Below, one piece after another: positions 30,891 through 39,972 of a DNA stretch of 64,000 nt. The position numbers and the translations under genes are program-made. The notes under the pieces were generated by a model. The model was not told where the DNA came from. It did not search any database and saw nothing but the letters and a program-made list of their open reading frames with translations. The stretch lies in NCBI GenBank assembly GCA_020171895.1, contig JAIVAN010000007.1:186001-250000 (forward strand). The letters are read 5' to 3'. This DNA is from Bacillus timonensis (lineage in GTDB: Bacteria > Bacillota > Bacilli > Bacillales > Bacillaceae_L). Every line of letters starts with the position of its first letter. Position 1 is the stretch's first letter.

Positions 30891-31751
30891 TTACAAATAG
30901 AGATCTCCTACGGTTTCTGAAGTTTTCTTCTCTTTAAAATACGCATATAACAATTCGTTTTCATCTATTGGCGAAAGTTTTTTACCATCTTTTCTTTCTA
31001 TAACGATTGGATGCTTAACTCCACGGTGGAATTTTAATAATATGTGATAGATTCTTTCAGTTTCATGAACAACTAATGTTGACAGGTTCGCAATGTTATT
31101 ATTTTTCCCATAAAAACGTTCTAGTAAAAATCTCATCACCACGTAATGTCTTTGCTTCCATTCCATCATTAGCGAATACAACAAAAAGCTAATGATGATC
31201 CATAAATTTAATTGTAGAGGCATACTCACTAGTATCGCCACAACCATTATAAGCAAAAACACACTAGAGCAAATTAACATTCTATTATAGGCTTTATAGA
31301 AAGACTGCTTAACACTTAAAATCAGAAATAATAATTTACCCCCATCTAAAGGCCAGATCGGAAGAAGGTTGATACCTAATATCATAATGTTTTGTAGTAT
31401 AAATAAATGGAGAGTACTTTCAGCTATAATTGAAAAAGAATGTAATAAATACGCAGCTCCCATTAACCATATATGTTGCAGAGGTCCAGATAGGGTGACA
31501 ATTAGTTCTTCTCGAAATGGTCGATTCCCATGTTCGTCCATCTCTGCTACTCCACCAAATGGAAGAAGCTCGACTTTCTTTATCCTCCATGAAAAAAAAT
31601 GGGCACTAACAACGTGACCCATTTCATGAACGATGACAATCAGAAAAAGCATAAGTAGTTCCCTGAAATGTGCAGTTAAAATACTTATTCCAATTAAGAA
31701 CCATAAAAGAGGATGGATTTTTATTTTTGAGAACATCTGTAATTTATTCAA
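30891..31751 (-). CDS. spoIVFB: Stage IV sporulation protein FB, pro-sigma-K protease
   Basis: SpoIVFB is the intramembrane metalloprotease that cuts pro-sigma-K in the mother cell. The zinc motif HEMGH lies near residue 43, and the third ligand Asp in LLPIWPLDGGKLLF near 137. About six membrane helices occupy the first 200 residues. The last 90 residues form a CBS-like regulatory domain (LLERFYGKNN, KLSPIDENELLYAYF). Its start overlaps the end of spoIVFA by eight bases. The protease is held inactive by SpoIVFA and BofA, and BofC restrains the activating signal. Confidence 0.96.
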   Translation of the reverse strand: MNKLQMFSKIKIHPLLWFLIGISILTAHFRELLMLFLIVIVHEMGHVVSAHFFSWRIKKVELLPFGGVAEMDEHGNRPFREELIVTLSGPLQHIWLMGAAYLLHSFSIIAESTLHLFILQNIMILGINLLPIWPLDGGKLLFLILSVKQSFYKAYNRMLICSSVFLLIMVVAILVSMPLQLNLWIIISFLLYSLMMEWKQRHYVVMRFLLERFYGKNNNIANLSTLVVHETERIYHILLKFHRGVKHPIVIERKDGKKLSPIDENELLYAYFKEKKTSETVGDLYL

Positions 31752-32529
31752 ATTTTATCACCTGAATAGGATCAATAAAATCTTCCCCTTGCTTTATTGC
31801 AAAGTAGAAAGTACCAGTCTTTCCATCATCACTAGCCGTTACTTTGCCAACCTCTTGCCCTAATTGGACAAACTCATATAATGGAACCTTAATTGATTCT
31901 AGGTGACCGTACCATGTCTCACTCCCATCAGCATGTTGAATGATGACTGTTTTGCCCAAGTGATCCTTTTTCCCAGCAAACGTAACATACCCTTCGTTCA
32001 TTGCCTCTACAGTCGACTCACTTTCGGTTTCGACCATAATACCTTGGCCATTTACCTGAAAACTTTCTAGAATTTTTCCACCCATTGCAGGTATCGCATA
32101 TTGAACATTGTCTTTCCCTGCCTTCTCATCATTCTTTTTGAAAGTAGGTAAGATTGCTAAAGGACTTCCAAATTTATCTTCATACCAGGAGGAAACAGCA
32201 GCAAACTGAAAGTCATTTTCCATTGTTTTAGAAACATACTTTCTTGCATCCTCAAGTCCAGCTGACTGGTTTTTAAAGAGAATACCTACAACTAATACTA
32301 AACAAATAGATGCTAGAACTTTAAACATAAAGACTTCCTTCTGAAATAGAGGATGATTTCTATCTTCTGGACCTCCTTCAAAGGAAGAGAATCTTTCTCC
32401 GCCAAACTTTTCCTCTTCATTGGCTAAAAAGGATGATACTGAAGTCTTTTTCTTAATCCCATTAGAAATCTGACGGTCCTTCTTCCTTCTGGCAATTCTC
32501 TTTTTTATTTCATCCGCTCGATTGCTCAT
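31744..32529 (-). CDS. spoIVFA: Stage IV sporulation protein FA
   Basis: SpoIVFA anchors and inhibits SpoIVFB in the outer forespore membrane until SpoIVB cleaves it. A basic N-terminus (DEIKKRIARRKKDR) and an acidic stretch precede a single membrane helix near residues 77-95. The C-terminal part is a LytM/M23-like domain (GYVTFAGKKDHLGKTVIIQH, WYGHLESI, GQEVGKV) that appears not to be a working peptidase, as in B. subtilis. ATG 32529 is chosen; a GTG two codons earlier is possible. Confidence 0.94.
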   Translation of the reverse strand: MSNRADEIKKRIARRKKDRQISNGIKKKTSVSSFLANEEEKFGGERFSSFEGGPEDRNHPLFQKEVFMFKVLASICLVLVVGILFKNQSAGLEDARKYVSKTMENDFQFAAVSSWYEDKFGSPLAILPTFKKNDEKAGKDNVQYAIPAMGGKILESFQVNGQGIMVETESESTVEAMNEGYVTFAGKKDHLGKTVIIQHADGSETWYGHLESIKVPLYEFVQLGQEVGKVTASDDGKTGTFYFAIKQGEDFIDPIQVIKFE

Positions 32530-32719
32530 TCGCACACCATTCCCTTAATCAGAGTTTGTACAATTTTATGACTTGTCCTCACTAGTTATGACACTAACTC
32601 TTAAAAAGGGGTACAAAACAAAACGAAAAGACTTCTATACATGAGAAAGAAAATTCATCCCTCTCCTCCCTCAGGTTCTTCCATGCAACAACCTAGGTTC
32701 GGTTCTCAGAATGAAAAAA

Positions 32720-32782
32720 ATAAAAATAAAAATAAAAATAAAAATAAAAAAACCAAACCTAGCAGTTTGGTAGGTTTGGTTT
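32720..32782 (-). terminator. Intrinsic terminator after minD with (TTTTTA)n tail
   Basis: AAACCAAACCTA and TAGGTTTGGTTT (32750-32782) form a 12-bp stem overlapping the minD stop. The tail on the minus strand is an unusual simple repeat: five or more TTTTTA units (32720-32749). Confidence 0.88.
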
Positions 32783-33581
32783 ATCTTACTCCAAAGAACT
32801 TTTTAATTTTTGAAAACATTCCTTTATCATCACTTTCGAGTGATTGAAGTGGAATTGATTCCCCTAAGATTCTTCGAGCTATATTTCGATAAGAAATTGC
32901 TGTTTTACTAGTAGAATCTAAAACGATAGGCTCTCCATTATTTGATGCTTTAATTACACCATCGTCATCGGCTACAATACCAATTGGTTCTATAGATAAA
33001 TGAGAAACAATTTCTTCAACATCTAACATATCACCACTTTGCATCATATGATTCCTAATTCTATTAATAATTAGTCGAGGAGGCTCAATATTCTCTTTCT
33101 CTAATAGGCCAATGATTCTATCAGCATCACGTACTGCTGAAATTTCAGGTGTTGTTACTACAATCGCCTTATCTGCACCTGCAACCGCATTTTTATATCC
33201 TTGTTCAATACCAGCTGGGCAATCTATAATAATGTAATCAAAATCTTGCTTTAGTTCATCAATAATTTTCTTTACTTCACTAGGATTTACAGCCGTCTTG
33301 TCGCTTGTTTGAGCAGCAGGTAATAAATACAAATGATCTTCAAATCGTTTGTCTTTTACCAATGCTTGATGTAATTTACAACGTTGTTGAACGACATCTA
33401 CTAAGTCGTAAATAATTCGGTTCTCAAGCCCCATCACTACGTCTAAGTTTCGTAACCCAATATCAGTGTCAACTAAACAAACACGTTTTCCTGCTAATGC
33501 CAGAGCCGTTCCAACATTAGCTGATGTTGTTGTTTTTCCAACGCCGCCTTTTCCTGATGTAATAACAATTGCTTCTCCCAC
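32781..33581 (-). CDS. minD: Septum site-determining ATPase MinD
   Basis: MinD is a membrane-bound ATPase that recruits MinC to block polar division. The 266 residues start with the deviant Walker A SGKGGVGKTTTSANVG (residues 9-22), followed by CLVDTDIGLRNLD and DYIIIDCPAGIEQG. The C-terminal amphipathic membrane-targeting helix (MFSKIKKFFG) is present. minC ends two bases before it, so the two genes are coupled. Confidence 0.98.
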   Translation of the reverse strand: MGEAIVITSGKGGVGKTTTSANVGTALALAGKRVCLVDTDIGLRNLDVVMGLENRIIYDLVDVVQQRCKLHQALVKDKRFEDHLYLLPAAQTSDKTAVNPSEVKKIIDELKQDFDYIIIDCPAGIEQGYKNAVAGADKAIVVTTPEISAVRDADRIIGLLEKENIEPPRLIINRIRNHMMQSGDMLDVEEIVSHLSIEPIGIVADDDGVIKASNNGEPIVLDSTSKTAISYRNIARRILGESIPLQSLESDDKGMFSKIKKFFGVR

Positions 33582-33583
33582 AG

Positions 33584-34267
33584 CTAGATTCCCCCTTCAA
33601 GCCTTGTTAAATTAGGTCGTATATGCATAAGTTGCTGCAATCTATCAATAATGATTTTTCCATTTTCGTCTATATAAGCACATTCCATTTCATGCTTTTC
33701 ATCTGTTATATAATCTGGAGCTCTATTCATTATTTCGGCTATTCTAAGCTGTGACGGTCTCATTATTGACGCTGCAATCACGGCTTCACTATTACCTAAA
33801 TACCCTGCATGAGCAACTCCCTTTAATGAACCCATAATAAAAATATTTCCTTCAGCAATTACGGTGCCACCTGGGTTGACATCTCCAATAAGTAATAAAT
33901 CCGAATCTACTTTTAATACTTGACCAGAGCGAATCATTCGAGTGACAGATACTATTGTTGATTTTCTTTGTAACTCTAGTGCATCACTTTTGGACATGAC
34001 ATTACAATCTATAGAAGCAACTACTAACTGATTCTTATTTTCAATCATCGATTTAAGGTGTGTTTCTTGTGTTGTTGATAAAAAACGATTTCCGACTTTT
34101 ACACGCACCGGAAGCTGTTGACTGTTTTCATTTGGATTTGGATTGATTGAAAGCTTCTCTTCTAACTCTGATAAAAGTTCATTAAATGAACATGTATCAT
34201 CGAGATGTAACGTTAATCCGTCTTTAGTACCCTTTATTGTTACATATTGCTCTTTTTGTCCCTTCAC
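33584..34267 (-). CDS. minC: Septum site-determining protein MinC
   Basis: MinC inhibits FtsZ assembly. The 227 residues have an N-terminal FtsZ-inhibitory domain (YVTIKGTKDGLTLHLDDTCSF) and a C-terminal beta-helix for MinD binding (RSGQVLKVDSDLLLIGDVNPGG and GSLKGVAHAGYLGN). GTG 34267 has GAGGTG six bases upstream and gives the B. subtilis-like start; an upstream TTG in frame has no such site. Confidence 0.96.
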   Translation of the reverse strand: MKGQKEQYVTIKGTKDGLTLHLDDTCSFNELLSELEEKLSINPNPNENSQQLPVRVKVGNRFLSTTQETHLKSMIENKNQLVVASIDCNVMSKSDALELQRKSTIVSVTRMIRSGQVLKVDSDLLLIGDVNPGGTVIAEGNIFIMGSLKGVAHAGYLGNSEAVIAASIMRPSQLRIAEIMNRAPDYITDEKHEMECAYIDENGKIIIDRLQQLMHIRPNLTRLEGGI

Positions 34268-34334
34268 GACGTTCACCTCAACGATTATAATATTCAACAA
34301 AAATTGACGTTTTCCTCTATAAAATAGAAAAACT

Positions 34335-34844
34335 TTATTCTTCTTCTGATAAAAAGATCAGTAGTCGTTTAATTGGTACAGAAATCATGATGATAAAGGT
34401 GCAATTTAATACGAGAGTAGGTAGTAATCGGCTTTGAAGAAATTCTTTCGCACCTATATCTGCATAACCAATTACAATATTTACTCCGTAAATGTAAAAT
34501 TCCAAGATCGAAACAGCAATGAGACTTAAAAGTGCGATAATGAACAAATTAGATTGTAATATTTTACTTATTTTTGAAACCATATATGAAATAACAGGAT
34601 ATGCAAAAAGATAGACTCCTAAAATCTCCGTATAAATTAAGTCATACAGCAAGCCAAAAATAGCACCATATATCATCCCTTGTAATTTGCCGAGATAAAT
34701 AATAGTAAAAATCAACAGAATCATTACAAATCTTGGTACGATGACTGGCTGCGATTCAAATATACCAATTGGAAATAAGTCGACATAAATACTTTCAGCT
34801 ACAAAGAAAAAAGACATGACGAAAGGGAGAATAAATCGTTTCAT
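34335..34844 (-). CDS. mreD: Rod shape-determining protein MreD
   Basis: A 169-residue membrane protein of the elongasome with about five or six hydrophobic segments, including GMIYGAIFGLLYDLIYTEILG, the family's conserved loop. It acts with MreB and MreC in lateral wall synthesis. The start overlaps the end of mreC by four bases. Confidence 0.94.
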   Translation of the reverse strand: MKRFILPFVMSFFFVAESIYVDLFPIGIFESQPVIVPRFVMILLIFTIIYLGKLQGMIYGAIFGLLYDLIYTEILGVYLFAYPVISYMVSKISKILQSNLFIIALLSLIAVSILEFYIYGVNIVIGYADIGAKEFLQSRLLPTLVLNCTFIIMISVPIKRLLIFLSEEE

Positions 34845-35710
34845 GACTCATCCCCTCCTACTACTTCTTCTTCTGAAAGCATAGTACGATCTACAATAAT
34901 TACGTGATCAATCTCATAAAAATCCGCTGAGGGCTTTAAATAAGCCATCTTAGTTAAACCATAATCATCTGGAACCACTTCAATGATATCTCCAATTAAC
35001 AAACCTTCCGGGAAAATACCACCTAATCCAGAAGTAAGTACTTTTTGATTGACTTCTAAGTTTGAATCAAACGGAATTCGTTTAAGCAGTAATGCTCCTT
35101 TTTCTGTATCATATCCCTCGATAAGTCCAAAAACATTCTTTTCGCCTTGAACATACGCTGAGATACGATTTCTCCTGTCAGGTGCACTTAATAATTGTAT
35201 GGAAGATGTAAACTGAGATGCAAATTTGACTTTCCCTATAAGACCACTTGCAGTGATAACAGCCATATTCTCTTTTACTCCGTGTTGTTTTCCACGATTG
35301 ACCGTTATTAACTCATTCCATCTTTCTGGATTTCTCGCGATTACAGTTGCATGAATCTGTTCAAAATCACGTAAACTCTCAGACTTGTCTAATATATCCC
35401 TAAGCGTTTGATTTTTCTTTTCAAGATCTTGAACCTTTGTTTGCAAGGATACATAATCATCAAGGCGTTCCTTTAGCCTTTTATTTTCTTCATATGTATT
35501 TTTAATATCAGTGACATTCTTGAAAAAAGAAGAAATAGACTTAGCTGGTTGGTGAAAAACAGATTGGACCAACCCAGCTGAGTCCCTTATAAATTGTTCT
35601 GCCCATGTTAATTCTTTTCTATCTTTCAATGAGAACCCGATCAATGCCACTAAAACAATTATGCTTACAAGTAACAAAATCAGTCTTTTATTTAAGAAAA
35701 ACTGTGGCAT
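34841..35710 (-). CDS. mreC: Rod shape-determining protein MreC
   Basis: MreC links cytoplasmic MreB to external wall synthases. The 289 residues have one N-terminal membrane helix (residues 9-25), a coiled coil near 65-110 (YEENKRLKERLDDYVSLQTKVQDLEKKNQTL) and two beta-rich domains with ASGLIGKVKFAS and VLTSGLGGIFPEGLLIG. It lies between mreB and mreD. Confidence 0.96.
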   Translation of the reverse strand: MPQFFLNKRLILLLVSIIVLVALIGFSLKDRKELTWAEQFIRDSAGLVQSVFHQPAKSISSFFKNVTDIKNTYEENKRLKERLDDYVSLQTKVQDLEKKNQTLRDILDKSESLRDFEQIHATVIARNPERWNELITVNRGKQHGVKENMAVITASGLIGKVKFASQFTSSIQLLSAPDRRNRISAYVQGEKNVFGLIEGYDTEKGALLLKRIPFDSNLEVNQKVLTSGLGGIFPEGLLIGDIIEVVPDDYGLTKMAYLKPSADFYEIDHVIIVDRTMLSEEEVVGGDES

Positions 35711-35753
35711 GACTTACACCCTCTTACTTCCTCTATTCAAAAAAATGATGCTA

Positions 35754-36773
35754 TTATCTACTATCCTTTGCTTTATTCTTAAATAGATGGATATGATCTA
35801 ATGCTTTTCCTGTTCCAATTGCAACACAATCAAGTGGGTTTTCAGCAATCAAGACAGGCATACTTGTTTCTTCACTGATGACCTTATCAAGGTTACGGAG
35901 AAGAGCTCCACCGCCAGTTAAAACAATTCCACGATCCATAATATCTGCTGCTAACTCTGGCGGAGTTTTCTCAAGTGTAAATTTAACAGAATCTACAATT
36001 GCATATACCGTATCACGAAGAGCTTCAGAAATTTCTTTTGCCGTGATTTCAATCGTTTTTGGTAGTCCTGTCAACAAATCTCTACCACGAATTTCCATAT
36101 TTTCCACACCATCTGGTGATCCTGCAGAACCGATTTCAACCTTGATCGCTTCAGAAGTACGATCACCAATCATTAGGTTATATGTCTTTCTTATATATTG
36201 AATGATTGCTTCGTCCATTTCATCTCCAGCCACTCGTATTGATTGACTCGTTACAATTCCACCTAATGAAATAATCGCCACTTCAGTTGTACCTCCACCG
36301 ATATCAACTACCATGCTTCCAGTAGGCTCCCATACAGGTAGATTAGCTCCAATTGCCGCTGCAAAAGGCTCTTCTATTGTATATGCATCCCTTGCACCCG
36401 CTTGCCTTGTCGCATCAATAACAGCTCGTTCTTCAACTGCAGTGATACCTGATGGCACACATACCATTACATAGGGCTTACGTGAGAAAAAGCTCTTATT
36501 TACAGCTTGCCTAATATAATATTTCATCATCGTAGCAGTAGTTTCGTAATCTGCAATGACTCCATCTTTCATTGGGCGCAATGCTACCACATTTCCAGGA
36601 GTTCTTCCAATCATATTCTTTGCATCATTACCAACGGCAACGATTTGTTTGTTGTCTGTTTGTAAAGCAACAACCGAAGGTTCTCTAACTACAATTCCTT
36701 TTCCTTTTACAAATACGAGTGTATTTGCTGTTCCTAAGTCTATTCCAAGGTCTCTAGTACCTAATCCAAACAT
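35754..36773 (-). CDS. mreB: Rod shape-determining protein MreB
   Basis: An actin-like protein that guides cell-wall elongation. The 339 residues contain the phosphate-1 loop [12 protein letters not shown], the phosphate-2 segment [12 protein letters not shown] and the adenosine-site [15 protein letters not shown]. It is very close to B. subtilis MreB in memory. ATG 36773 follows AAAGGAAG; the 14 extra codons upstream have no support. It heads the mreBCD-minCD cluster. Confidence 0.98.
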   Translation of the reverse strand: MFGLGTRDLGIDLGTANTLVFVKGKGIVVREPSVVALQTDNKQIVAVGNDAKNMIGRTPGNVVALRPMKDGVIADYETTATMMKYYIRQAVNKSFFSRKPYVMVCVPSGITAVEERAVIDATRQAGARDAYTIEEPFAAAIGANLPVWEPTGSMVVDIGGGTTEVAIISLGGIVTSQSIRVAGDEMDEAIIQYIRKTYNLMIGDRTSEAIKVEIGSAGSPDGVENMEIRGRDLLTGLPKTIEITAKEISEALRDTVYAIVDSVKFTLEKTPPELAADIMDRGIVLTGGGALLRNLDKVISEETSMPVLIAENPLDCVAIGTGKALDHIHLFKNKAKDSR

Positions 36774-36891
36774 ATTATGTATCTTCCTTTCTGATACGAG
36801 ATGCAACAAGTGCATTTATCCAAAAAACATATTGTACTCTTAAAAACTCATAACAATTATTATATCGTACAAAATTAAAAAAGAATAGTGG

Positions 36892-37581
36892 TTACACATA
36901 CCCTTTTTCTTTTAGACTTACATATTTGTGTTCTCCAATAATAAGATGATCCAAAAGTTCTATCCCGATGATTTTACCACATTCTACTAAACGTTTTGTA
37001 ACTTCAATATCTTCTCTACTTGGTGATGGATCTCCTGAGGGATGATTATGGATGCAGATTATTGAAGCTGCAGAACGTCTAAATGCTTCTTTATACACTT
37101 CCCTAGGGTGTACAATTGATGCATTTAAGCTACCTATAAAGATCGTTTGTCGGTGAAGCACTTGATTTTTAGTATTTAGATATAAACAAACAAAATGCTC
37201 CTGTGATAAAAATCGCATATCCTCCATTACATAGTTCGCAGCATCCTCTGGAGACCGAATCACATAGCGATCTTCATACTGTAACCTACCCACTCTCCGC
37301 CCTAGTTCAAGTGATGCAAGAATTTGTACTGCTTTAGCAGTCCCTATTCCTTTTATTGCTGTGATTTCTTCAACTGAGGCACCCTTTAACAACCTAATTC
37401 CATCAAAGTGTTTTAATAATCGATTGGACAGCTGCAGGACCGACTCACTTTTCGTTCCAGTTCTCAACAAAATTGCAATCAATTCATGGTTTGACAAACT
37501 TTCAGGTCCTTCAGTTAAGAGCCTTTCTCTTGGTCTTTCATCCTGTGGAAAGTCCCTTATCATAAGAGAGGTTTTATTCAA
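36892..37581 (-). CDS. radC: DNA repair protein RadC (JAB domain)
   Basis: A 229-residue RadC/MPN family protein. It has N-terminal helix-hairpin-helix segments (LLKGASVEEITAIKGIGTAKAVQIL) and a C-terminal JAB metalloprotease-like motif (HNHPSGDPSPSREDIEVTKRL). Its true function is unclear; the DNA repair name is historical. TTG 37581 follows AAGGAGGG. It sits between maf and mreB as in B. subtilis. Confidence 0.95.
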   Translation of the reverse strand: MNKTSLMIRDFPQDERPRERLLTEGPESLSNHELIAILLRTGTKSESVLQLSNRLLKHFDGIRLLKGASVEEITAIKGIGTAKAVQILASLELGRRVGRLQYEDRYVIRSPEDAANYVMEDMRFLSQEHFVCLYLNTKNQVLHRQTIFIGSLNASIVHPREVYKEAFRRSAASIICIHNHPSGDPSPSREDIEVTKRLVECGKIIGIELLDHLIIGEHKYVSLKEKGYV

Positions 37582-37628
37582 TTTTAGCCCTCCTTGTAAG
37601 TACCCCTAACCCCCTACTTAAAAGAACA

Positions 37629-38198
37629 TTATCTTGAATAACCTAAGCGCTTTAACTCTCTCATCGTTCTTGAAATTGGAAGGCCAACAACTGAGAAATA
37701 GTCACCTTTTATTTGTTTTACTAAGTAACTACCTAATTGTTGAATACCGTATGAACCTGCTTTATCAGATGGCTCACCACTTTCGATGTATTCAAGAATT
37801 TCATCATCAGTCAGTTCCCAAAATGTTACATCTGTTTTTTCGAAAAACAAATGATGATTTTGGTTTTCTATAATGGCTACTCCTGTGAATACTTGATGAG
37901 TATTACCTGATAACATTTTTAGCATTCTAAATGCATCCTTTTTATCCTTCGGTTTTCCAAGGATTTCGTTTTCATAGACAACGATTGTGTCTGCACCTAG
38001 GACAATTGCATCATGATGTTTATCCGAAACATCAATCGCTTTTTGCAAGGCCAAATCTTGAACAATATCTTTTGGGGTTGAATTTTCATTGAATTCTTCC
38101 ACAATATCACTAACTACAACATCAAAGGTTAGACCTTGATTCATTAGAAGTTCTTTTCTACGAGGAGATCCAGAGGCTAAAATGAGGTTTTTTTTCAT
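37629..38198 (-). CDS. maf: Maf family nucleoside triphosphate pyrophosphatase
   Basis: Maf hydrolyses non-canonical or methylated nucleotides and inhibits septation when overproduced in B. subtilis. The 189 residues have the N-terminal SGSPRRKELL, the catalytic loop VLGADTIVVYENEILGKP and SDKAGSYGIQQLGSYL. ATG 38198 has AAGGTG six bases upstream; a GTG three codons before lies inside this site. Confidence 0.96.
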   Translation of the reverse strand: MKKNLILASGSPRRKELLMNQGLTFDVVVSDIVEEFNENSTPKDIVQDLALQKAIDVSDKHHDAIVLGADTIVVYENEILGKPKDKKDAFRMLKMLSGNTHQVFTGVAIIENQNHHLFFEKTDVTFWELTDDEILEYIESGEPSDKAGSYGIQQLGSYLVKQIKGDYFSVVGLPISRTMRELKRLGYSR

Positions 38199-38370
38199 AA
38201 ATGTCACCTTCTATCTTATCGTTAGAAAGGAAGATACGGTTGTATATTAGCACTTCCCTTCTTATTTAACAAATCATTAAAATTCAATTTTATGATCATA
38301 ACTATTCTTTAACAATTCTAGGATTTTATGATGGTTTATTAAAAAAATTGTCATCTATTCTTTCGTTGGG

Positions 38371-38636
38371 TACCTGAAAATACGACACTGTAGAAGGGGT
38401 GTTAATCTCCGTTGCAGGAACCTCGCTTTCCGCAGGGCGCTTCTTGAGCCTCCTCGGCGTTTACGCCTGTGGGGTCTCATGCCTAGCGCATCTCCTGCAG
38501 GAGTCTCGGTCCTTCCACTCCGATTAACACGAATGAAAACTCAGATCCAACATTCGATAAACACAAAAATCAAGGTCTCATTTTTATGCGCCATGGTGCA
38601 ATTCTCAAATTGCATGGAGGTCTACATTGAAAATAA
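38371..38636 (+). repeat. Dispersed hairpin repeat, copy D
   Basis: Starts as TACCTGAAAATACG, with outer arms GTGTTAATC and GATTAACAC. The arm GCGGG/CCCGC of other copies reads GCAGG/CCTGC here, which keeps pairing. The tip contains GGCG-ttta-CGCC. It ends with CTACATTGAAAATAA. With its flanks it fills the 520-bp gap between maf and spoIIB, including the terminator at 38652. Confidence 0.92.
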
Positions 38637-38651
38637 TGTTCTATAACAAAA

Positions 38652-38678
38652 AAGAAGAACTGTAAAAGCTCTTCTTCA
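38652..38678 (-). terminator. Intrinsic terminator after spoIIB
   Basis: GAAGAA and TTCTTC arms with an interior loop, followed by TTTTTTG on the minus strand. Confidence 0.65.
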
Positions 38679-38719
38679 TTTTATCACATATTAAATTTTG
38701 TTTTTCCTTATAGGGAATA

Positions 38720-39805
38720 TTAATTTTTTGCAAGGTTGTCGATAACTAACTGATATTGGACTAGGGCATTTAATAATGTTTGCTGTGCGTCCCAAAGTGC
38801 GCGCTTTTCATTACTTTCTTTGTAGCTTAGTAAATTCGTATAAGCTGATTTTAAAGTATTTGATAACTTCAGTATATCGTCATTTTTTATTTCGCTTTCA
38901 TTTGATATTAACTCTTTGGTAGCTTGGTCAACCGGGCTCCAAATTTCATTTGAGATGACACCACTAGTAAATCCAATATCAGAAATGTGTAACATTTTCT
39001 CAAATAAATCTTTACTCTTTTTGATGAGTTGAGCATCCTTTTCATTTACATTTTCAAATGTACCACCGGATACCTCGATAGGCTTAGCCCAAAATTCCTC
39101 ACTTACTTTACTATACTCTTTACTAATGGTGGACAGATTATCTTTTGTTAATCCAATACCTACATAAACATAAAAGAAACCTTGTTCATTAGAAATAACA
39201 GCCGGAAAATTTGATGTTTTTGCAGTATTAAGCACTGTCATTGCAGATTCTTTCGTCGAAAACTTCCCAACCTGTATAACTGAACTAGTAAGATGAGGTA
39301 GTTCGAGTGTAACTGCCAAATTATTTTCTTTATTATCATTTGATTTAACTGGCTTTTCATCTCCTTGTAAAGGTACACTCGGATTTACAACTGGAACTTC
39401 ATCCCCTCTAGTAAATAAATTTAGTATCACCACTCCAAACAAAGATCCTATAAAAACAGCTAATACAATGGATGCAATTAATTCTTTATATGGAAAATTT
39501 GATTTCCTATTTAAACCATGAGATTTTAATTTGTTTTTAGACAATTTTGAAGGTTTGGGGAGGTTGCGAACATCTTCAATCGGAGAAAATTCTTCCTTAT
39601 TCCCCTTACTATTTTTAGATTCTTTCGGTAGAACCCACTCAAATTCTTCAAGCTCTTCTATCTCTTTTGCAGCAGCAAGTTCGTTATGGTCGATAAGTGA
39701 TGTGTTTTTGCCTTCTATTTTTTCTTCACTTTCATTATTCGTTTTAAAACTACGTTCTTGTCCATTTATTTTAATAGAGATTCTATGTGAATTGTGCTTG
39801 TCCAT
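38720..39805 (-). CDS. spoIIB: Stage II sporulation protein B (SPOR domain)
   Basis: SpoIIB helps septal wall thinning and recruits engulfment proteins to the sporulation septum. The 361 residues have an acidic cytoplasmic N-terminus (SIKINGQ near the start is like B. subtilis), a single membrane helix near residues 108-130, and a SPOR-like domain (SVIQVGKFSTKESAMTVLNTA...FFYVYVGIGLTKDNL) that would bind denuded septal glycan. The helical C-terminus ends in LWDAQQTLLNALVQYQ. Position next to maf is conserved. The pilus locus begins directly upstream. Confidence 0.88.
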   Translation of the reverse strand: MDKHNSHRISIKINGQERSFKTNNESEEKIEGKNTSLIDHNELAAAKEIEELEEFEWVLPKESKNSKGNKEEFSPIEDVRNLPKPSKLSKNKLKSHGLNRKSNFPYKELIASIVLAVFIGSLFGVVILNLFTRGDEVPVVNPSVPLQGDEKPVKSNDNKENNLAVTLELPHLTSSVIQVGKFSTKESAMTVLNTAKTSNFPAVISNEQGFFYVYVGIGLTKDNLSTISKEYSKVSEEFWAKPIEVSGGTFENVNEKDAQLIKKSKDLFEKMLHISDIGFTSGVISNEIWSPVDQATKELISNESEIKNDDILKLSNTLKSAYTNLLSYKESNEKRALWDAQQTLLNALVQYQLVIDNLAKN

Positions 39806-39874
39806 TCTCTCACCACCTTATTTTATTGAATGAAACAGACATTTTCCTAAATCCTATCATAAAGAACAAAAAAA

Positions 39875-39901
39875 ATAACAAGACATTTGTCGTCTTGTTA
39901 T
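39875..39901 (-). terminator. Intrinsic terminator after the PRC-barrel gene
   Basis: ATAACAAGAC and GTCTTGTTAT form a 10-bp stem; a run of eight T follows on the minus strand. Confidence 0.87.
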
Positions 39902-39972
39902 AAAAGTTTTCGCCATATTTTTTATTGTCTACTTTCTGTACCGTATAACCTATAAAATAATTGCCTTACGTA

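Noticed and set aside
31369-31617. Plus-strand open frame of 82 codons
   Set aside because: Shadow of spoIVFB, which has the full family sequence and the HEMGH motif on the other strand.
39531-39833. Plus-strand open frame of 100 codons
   Set aside because: Antisense of the acidic N-terminus of spoIIB; Ser-rich translation is the expected complement of Glu/Lys-rich codons.
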